Below, piece after piece: positions 58,959 through 64,000 of a stretch of DNA of 64,000 nucleotides. The DNA lies in contig JADNYJ010000024.1 in the NCBI GenBank assembly GCA_015501075.1, forward strand, positions 248,001 through 312,000, given 5' to 3'. Source of the DNA: Gymnopilus junonius (taxonomy: Eukaryota; Basidiomycota; Agaricomycetes; Agaricales; Galerinaceae). The notes beneath the pieces are model-generated. The model was not told the origin of the DNA, ran no database searches, and saw only the letters and a list, made by a program, of their open reading frames with translations. The first letter of the stretch is position 1. Every line of letters starts with the position of its first letter. The position numbers were made by a program, and so were the translations under genes.

Positions 58959-61688
58959 ATTTCCTTTGCTATCTACTCACGTTCTGGGGCGTCGAGGGCC
59001 ATGGCAAATAAATATTACAGACAGGAAAGAAAGGAAAGGCCGCAGAGGCCCAAGAAGTGATGGTATGGTGCGCTAGCTGTATCAGCCAGAAATAATGCTG
59101 AATACCATTTGAGTCCTGGTTCTCGGCCAGGGCATGGCTTCCCCCCATCATCCGGACAGATGATGGAGTACCTTATGTTTTGTTGCTTGTCCCATTGTTG
59201 ATTTTCATGTTATAAATGAGTCCTTTGGATTTCTACTCAATTACTAAGAGATCTTCCCTTCTGGAGGCTCAAGTTATTGATAAACCCTCACACAATACAA
59301 CCTTTCAAGCCCCAGAGAATACCTGTACCTTCAGCATCGGAATAGGTATTACATAAATTGAAGGCTTTGGCAAAGTGACCTTCATCTGACTGTAAATTGA
59401 CTTTAACATGACTTCTAAATTCTTTAATGGTTACATACCTGGTACTGTATATAGGAAAATAATAGATGGAAGTTCAGCAAGAAAATAAGCTAAAATGTGG
59501 AAAAGGAGTGAGATATCAGCAACAATATTTGTCTTTGCTCATGAGAATTATTTCAATAGATGCCATGACCATGAGTCAACCATGAGTAAGAGATTGAACA
59601 TTGATAATTGATTAGAATACCAGAGCCACATTTTGAGTTGATTTTAATTCATAAGGTCTCATTTTTTAAATAAACACAGAAAATTTGTTGGACTAGCACT
59701 ATTGCATGGTCTGATAGATATAGCAGGAGATTCTTATCTAGTTTATAATATACATGGTATATGTTACAGGATGATTTACTTCTGAAAATATGGAAGGAGA
59801 GTTACCTTACTGGGTACCAGGATGAAGGAACGGTCGGATAAACCCCCGAAGCGTGCCCGAGAAGCTTCCCAGAATGGGTGGCAAATATTTTGCTTCTTAA
59901 TTCCTGGCTGATACAGCTAGTGCACTGTAGATGGGAAAGAGTGACCATAAGCAGAGTACAAGCAGAGGTACAAGGTAAGTGGGAGCACAGCCTGTAGGCA
60001 ATGTGCAGGTGGTGACTGGTGGCAGCCAGAAGTTCAAATATGCGGGATTCTCACAAATCAGTTTACGCTCTGCTTGCAGGCCAGCTCACAGGTCACCTGC
60101 AGGTAACATCACCCATGGGTCACCTGCAATCGAACGATTGGCTGTGTAGTAATCTTCCCCATTTCGTTTCTCTACCTTTCTCTACCTTTCCTTTCTTTCC
60201 CTTTCTGTTGTTTCTCCCCCTTTCTGTTGTTTCCTTTCCCTTTCTGTAGTTTCTCTTGCTTCTTTTGCTTCTCTCTTATTTACTTGACACCACAAAGAGC
60301 TGGCAAGGTATTGTAAAATACCTGAATTACTTACATAATGTAGTCAGCCACAATGAGGACATCTGGGATTCGAAAAGCGCAGCGCGCAATGCAGGATCAA
60401 AATGCAGCGGCAAAGTCTGAAGGTGCAGATCGCCGCCATAAAGGGAAGGCTCTCTAAAAATAGTTTTTCCTCCAAGTTCACCATAGTCGTTCCTTTGACG
60501 CATTTGAGTCCTGTATGGCATATTTATTGGGGGTATATTATGCATAACCTACAATGTATGTAGATAGTAAGTATAATAAAGTCTTGCAAAAAAATTTCCC
60601 TTTTTAACATGCAGAAATATGCAAGGATGACCGCAAAGTACTTAACTGTATTCCAAATCAACATCAGGGTGCTACACCTCTTTTATATGTATATCACAAG
60701 CTAGGGGATACCGGAAATATATAAGATACTTTATTCTTAGTCACCTTTGTGAGATCTAGCTGATGGACAATTTCAGTGCTGGATAACATCTACTTGCACC
60801 ATATTCTTACATAGTAGATATTTACCTTAAAAGGAGGCATAGTGTGATAAATTTACAATAAATACAGAAATGCTATATAAGTTTCCTTTATTTGATACAA
60901 CACAATCACCCCTAACAATTTCGAAAAAATGAGTTCAATAATTGCTCCTAACTTGAAAACTGCCAAGTATAGTGGACATAAACCAAGTTCTGGCCTACAA
61001 AAAACTATGATATGGCTACATAACTATTTTATCTACATTTATAGGCACTCGCCCAGGGAAAATATGTGGGGCATGAGGTCAGCCACCCCCGAAATGCAAG
61101 GTGGAGGAGAGGTGGAGTAGTTCACAAGGTCACGTGCAGGAGGTCGGATTTTTCTGTCATGCAGGGCACCACGCCACATGCTGCATTTTCTGAATTCCGG
61201 ATTTACTGGCCACAATTGATTCCAATTCTAATTCTTTGGGAAGCAGCATGAAAGAAACATGTCACCTGATTTATTTTAGGTGTTTCTCAAGAAACTATAA
61301 TCATGGTCACTTGATTATGCATTGTGGACATCTATTTACTAACATGCTCATGCTTCACTATACTTATAAGGATCCTCAAGGATTCTTGCCTTTCTCTCAG
61401 ATCCCTCATTACCTATCCCTGTCCCTCACATTATTTCTCTTTTAAAATCATAAACTGGTCATATTCTTTTCTGAGTGAACTTAGTGTTGTCCAACATTGG
61501 TACGTTGGGCTTCCACTTTTTTTTGAATATTCACCAGAGTGAATTTACTGCTCACCTTGAGTTCCTCTCAAGATACTGTTTACTGTCTGCTCGCCATTCA
61601 GGACCCATCATGACAGGGGCTGTTCTCAGCCAAAGTCATTGGGTTCCTACCTCCTTTCTGTTCCCACCACTTCTATTACTAAACTGTT
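58959..61688. other. AT-rich repeat-like region left of the retrotransposon
   Basis: No gene is supported. Features visible: short GGTCACCTGCA-type repeats near 60,090-60,130, a pyrimidine tract at 60,165-60,275, and long AT-rich stretches at 59,400-59,780. The retroelement's 5' LTR may begin somewhere after 60,900, but no LTR border can be proven because the partner LTR is outside the window. Confidence 0.4.
60165..60275 (+). repeat. Pyrimidine (CTTT-rich) tract
   Basis: About 110 bases almost entirely C and T on the plus strand. It contains repeated TCTACCTTT and CCCTTTCTGTTGTTT units, the latter roughly three times. Confidence 0.7.
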
Positions 61689-63898
61689 ATGACAGTGTCT
61701 GCTGTAAATTGCTGTCACTGTTCTTGGCCTACTGTGGTGTCTACTCCAGCTGTCTCAGAATCTGTGGCTGAAGGTCTTGAAGCTTCTCTGCCTGTCTCTC
61801 CCACCTCCTCTGCTCTGTCCTCACCACTGTTGGAGATTTCCTCCTCATACCTTGACTCTCATCCTCAGAGTCCCCTTATGCTTTCACAAGAGGAGGAATT
61901 ACCTCCCCCTTTTCTGCTTATTACCCCATTGACCTCGACCACAACATCGAGTACTGTCATGACTTCACCTCCTCTGATCTTGATTTCCTCCATCACCTCG
62001 AAAACTACTTTGAGTACCATTCTCATTAAATGCAAATCCTACAGTTCCGATTCTGATACCGACTCCAATGTGCCTTTTCCCCCAAAATTAGGTGCATATA
62101 CAAAGTTTTCTGCCATATATACAACCCCAAATATGTCTTCTACTGCTGCTTGCATTGAACACCCTATTACCAAGCACTGCCCAATCCTCACTGCTGGGAA
62201 TATCACCCCCAAAGCCCTTGTCAATTTGGCTGATGTGCACAATGAGTACTTCATAGTGAAGGAGGTTGATGACATTGATAAAGTCAAGAAGATTCTTGGT
62301 GGGTTCAAGGATGTGCACATCAGGGACTGGATTGCTTGCGAGCGCAATCATTTGTTAAAACTGAACTATGGAGACTTCATGAAGGAATTACAGGCAAATT
62401 ACCTGCCTCCCAATTGGGAGGAATCTGTCCATACTCAACTCCTTGGAATGAAAATGAAGAGGAATGACAAGTTCTGGGACTGGTGCCAGGAACTTCATGC
62501 TCTCAACATTGTCCTTCATGGGACGTCTTCTCACCTCTCCAAAACTGCTCTGTGGAACCAGCTCGAGGCTGCCCTCAAGCCTGGACTGCTCAACTACTGT
62601 TTCCATGAGAAAATTAACAAGATTGTTATTCTCAAAGACTAGGTTGTTGCTGTTAAAGAGGCCAATGAGAAACTGAAAGATGATCATAAATGTAGCCATG
62701 AGGTGTTTGCTGAGGAGGCTGCCCATAACTCGAAATGCCCTGCTCTGTCTGGTTTTTCACAAGCTGGAAACATTTCCTTGGCGGTTGCTTCTTCTTCTTC
62801 TGCTAGCACCATGAAGAAGTGCTCTAAACTTGAGGATTCCAAATGTACATTGTTGACTGCAAACAATGGATGCTTCAAATGTCACCATTTCAACCAAGAT
62901 CACAATAGTAAGAACTGTCCAAATGACTTCCCTGATGGTGATGGATACAAGAAGATTACTGCTATGTGCAATGCCACTGGTAACATGCCAAAGAAGAGAA
63001 CTGGTTCTTCTGCCTCGTCGAGTGCAAGGCCTGTTGCAGTTGTTGTCCCCGAAGCTGCCGAAACCTCCAAGAGTGACAGTGAGGATATTGTGGGTGCTGT
63101 CATCCCTAACACTGTTCTCGGCAATGGTACCAATTCAGAGGATGATGTGAGCTCCCCTTTCCACTCAAAGCATCTGTCACTGAAATTTAGGGTGCTTGCC
63201 CATCACCTAGATTTCAGGCTAATCTTTGCTGGGTTGCTGGACACTGGCACACATCTCATTCTAATAAGTCCTGAGACTGCTGATGAACTTCAACTTGAAC
63301 ATTTTACACTAAAGAAGCCCAAAACTGTCAGTGTTGCTATTTCAAATGGACAAAAAAAATCAATGAGCCTCTCACAGTATGTTAAACTTTCCATTACCAC
63401 CTTAGACAATGCTTGGACTTCAAAGACTGTACATGCTCTTGTCGCTCCTGGCCTATGCATGCCTATCATTCTTGGACTGCCTTTCTTATTGCATAACAAA
63501 CTCGTCATTGATCCTGATTCCTGCACCTGCATTGATAAAACTACTGGTTATGATTTGCTAAACCCACCTGTTATTGTACCACAGTACCACCACCTCTGCC
63601 CAAAATGAAATCTGTTGATCAGATCAAATTTACTAAGGCTGCAAAAAAATGTGCACTTGCTGACATTATTGCAGTGGGTAAAAAGCGTGTTGAAGAAGGA
63701 CTGTTGAAGTTCGAGGATGTTAAACCTTTTGACATTGTGTCCGCAGTTTGTGAAGCCATTGAGAAACTTTCTGCTGTTGAGAAATTGCAGAAGCTGAGTA
63801 GTAAGGTTAAAAAGGACTTCAGGGAAATTTTCGAGCCAATTCCACATATTGATCAACTACTGATGGACTACTTAGCTCACATTAAACTTGGAGGTTGA
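61689..63898 (+). mobile_element. Ty3/gypsy-type retrotransposon, Gag-protease part, inactivated and truncated
   Basis: The frame from 61689 gives a Ser/Thr/Pro-rich leader, then a Gag core with CPILTAGNITPKALVNLAD, KKILGGFKDVHIRDWI and FWDWCQELHALNIVL. A TAG at 62640-62642 interrupts it. The same frame continues to a zinc knuckle CFKCHHFNQDHNSKNC (Cys-x2-Cys-x6-His-x4-Cys, about 62,871-62,918), a Ser-rich linker, and a retropepsin-like domain with LLDTGTHLILI near 63,234-63,266 and ILGLPFLL near 63,469. The frame then shifts at about 63,580-63,600 into a segment from 63605 (KSVDQIKFTKAAKK, then FREIFEPIPHIDQLLMDYLAHIK) that normally precedes reverse transcriptase. Similarity ends about 63,893. 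No reverse transcriptase or integrase is in the window. It is a fungal genome element, broken. Confidence 0.8.
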
Positions 63899-64000
63899 GG
63901 GCCATTGCCTTGCATGGCAAAACAAGGACCAGGTATGCAGTCTTAGTGATGGCTGCTTCACACCTTAATTAATCAGTTTAAAACCAGTTTAAGACTGGTT
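63899..64000. other. Right-edge region with AAACCAGTTTAA-type repeats
   Basis: After the retrotransposon similarity stops, the last 35 bases show CAGTTTAAAACCAGTTTAAGACTGGTT, with direct and inverse copies of CCAGT/ACTGG. This could be the edge of another inverted-repeat element, but the window ends here. Confidence 0.3.

Noticed and set aside
60905..60920. CCCCTAACA resembling an LTR 3' end
   Set aside because: No matching TGTTAGGGG start upstream and no primer-binding site after it.
61490..61520. Possible LTR end and primer-binding site (CCAACA then TTGGTACG)
   Set aside because: It does not clearly complement a tRNA 3' end and no matching second LTR is inside the window.
1..64000. CRISPR arrays, bacterial-type operons, rRNA genes
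   Set aside because: None seen; spliced genes and mobile elements show a eukaryotic fungal genome.

Overview
The window is nuclear DNA of a filamentous basidiomycete, most likely an agaricomycete (mushroom-forming) fungus. Coding regions are split by many 50-65 nt GT-AG introns, and the gene set matches that group. It includes an SVF1-type survival factor, tandem zf-UBP deubiquitinase UBP14, a SRS2-type helicase, an expanded-family agaricomycete protein kinase (here a pseudogene) and Ty3/gypsy-type retrotransposon remains.

Bases 1-55,400 are a compact gene-rich block. In order: SVF1 with a one-base frame lesion (+, 457-1898); OMA1-like mitochondrial M48 protease (+, 2224-4115); UBP14 (-, 4452-7608), divergent from an aldehyde dehydrogenase (+, 8073-10608) that uses 14- and 11-nt microexons; a MUP1-like amino-acid permease (-, 10831-13188); a secreted protein with a duplicated cysteine module (-, 13714-16322); a 2.6 kb gap without a convincing gene; cytochrome c oxidase subunit Vb/COX4 (-, 18913-19498); a sugar-type MFS transporter (-, 19726-22889); a GPI-anchored Ser/Thr-rich surface protein (-, 23343-24322); uridine kinase URK1 (-, 25549-27884); a membrane-anchored metallophosphatase of the PPN2 type (-, 28221-29933); a decayed kinase gene (+, about 30770-32074); a gamma-glutamylcyclotransferase-like gene with a frame lesion (-, 32290-32991), divergent from tRNA 2-thiolation gene CTU2/NCS2 (+, 33213-35128); a vacuolar Ca2+/H+ exchanger (-, 35254-38154), divergent from SRS2 helicase (+, 38795-43023); an Hsp20-fold protein (+, 44237-45081); an unidentified basic protein (-, 45552-47866); Mediator subunit MED19/ROX3 (-, 49487-51649); and an MFS transporter (-, 51793-54485). 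The neighbours form no obvious single pathway; this is ordinary housekeeping and transport content.

From about 55,400 to the end the character changes to AT-rich, repeat-derived DNA. A TA-flanked inverted-repeat transposon (55467-56915) carries a broken transposase remnant, and inside its coding part sits a CACTA-type miniature element (55864-56505) with a perfect 3-bp target duplication. Downstream are unclassified open segments, including a possible C2H2 finger of transposon type, a pyrimidine tract, and a Gag-protease retrotransposon copy (61689-63898) broken by a nonsense codon and a frameshift.

I found no clearly new multi-gene system. The most informative items are the nested transposons, the microexons in the aldehyde dehydrogenase, the single-base lesions in two otherwise intact genes, and the duplicated secreted protein. 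Exon borders were placed by eye from splice motifs and family conservation; several small exons in the long genes are not individually resolved.
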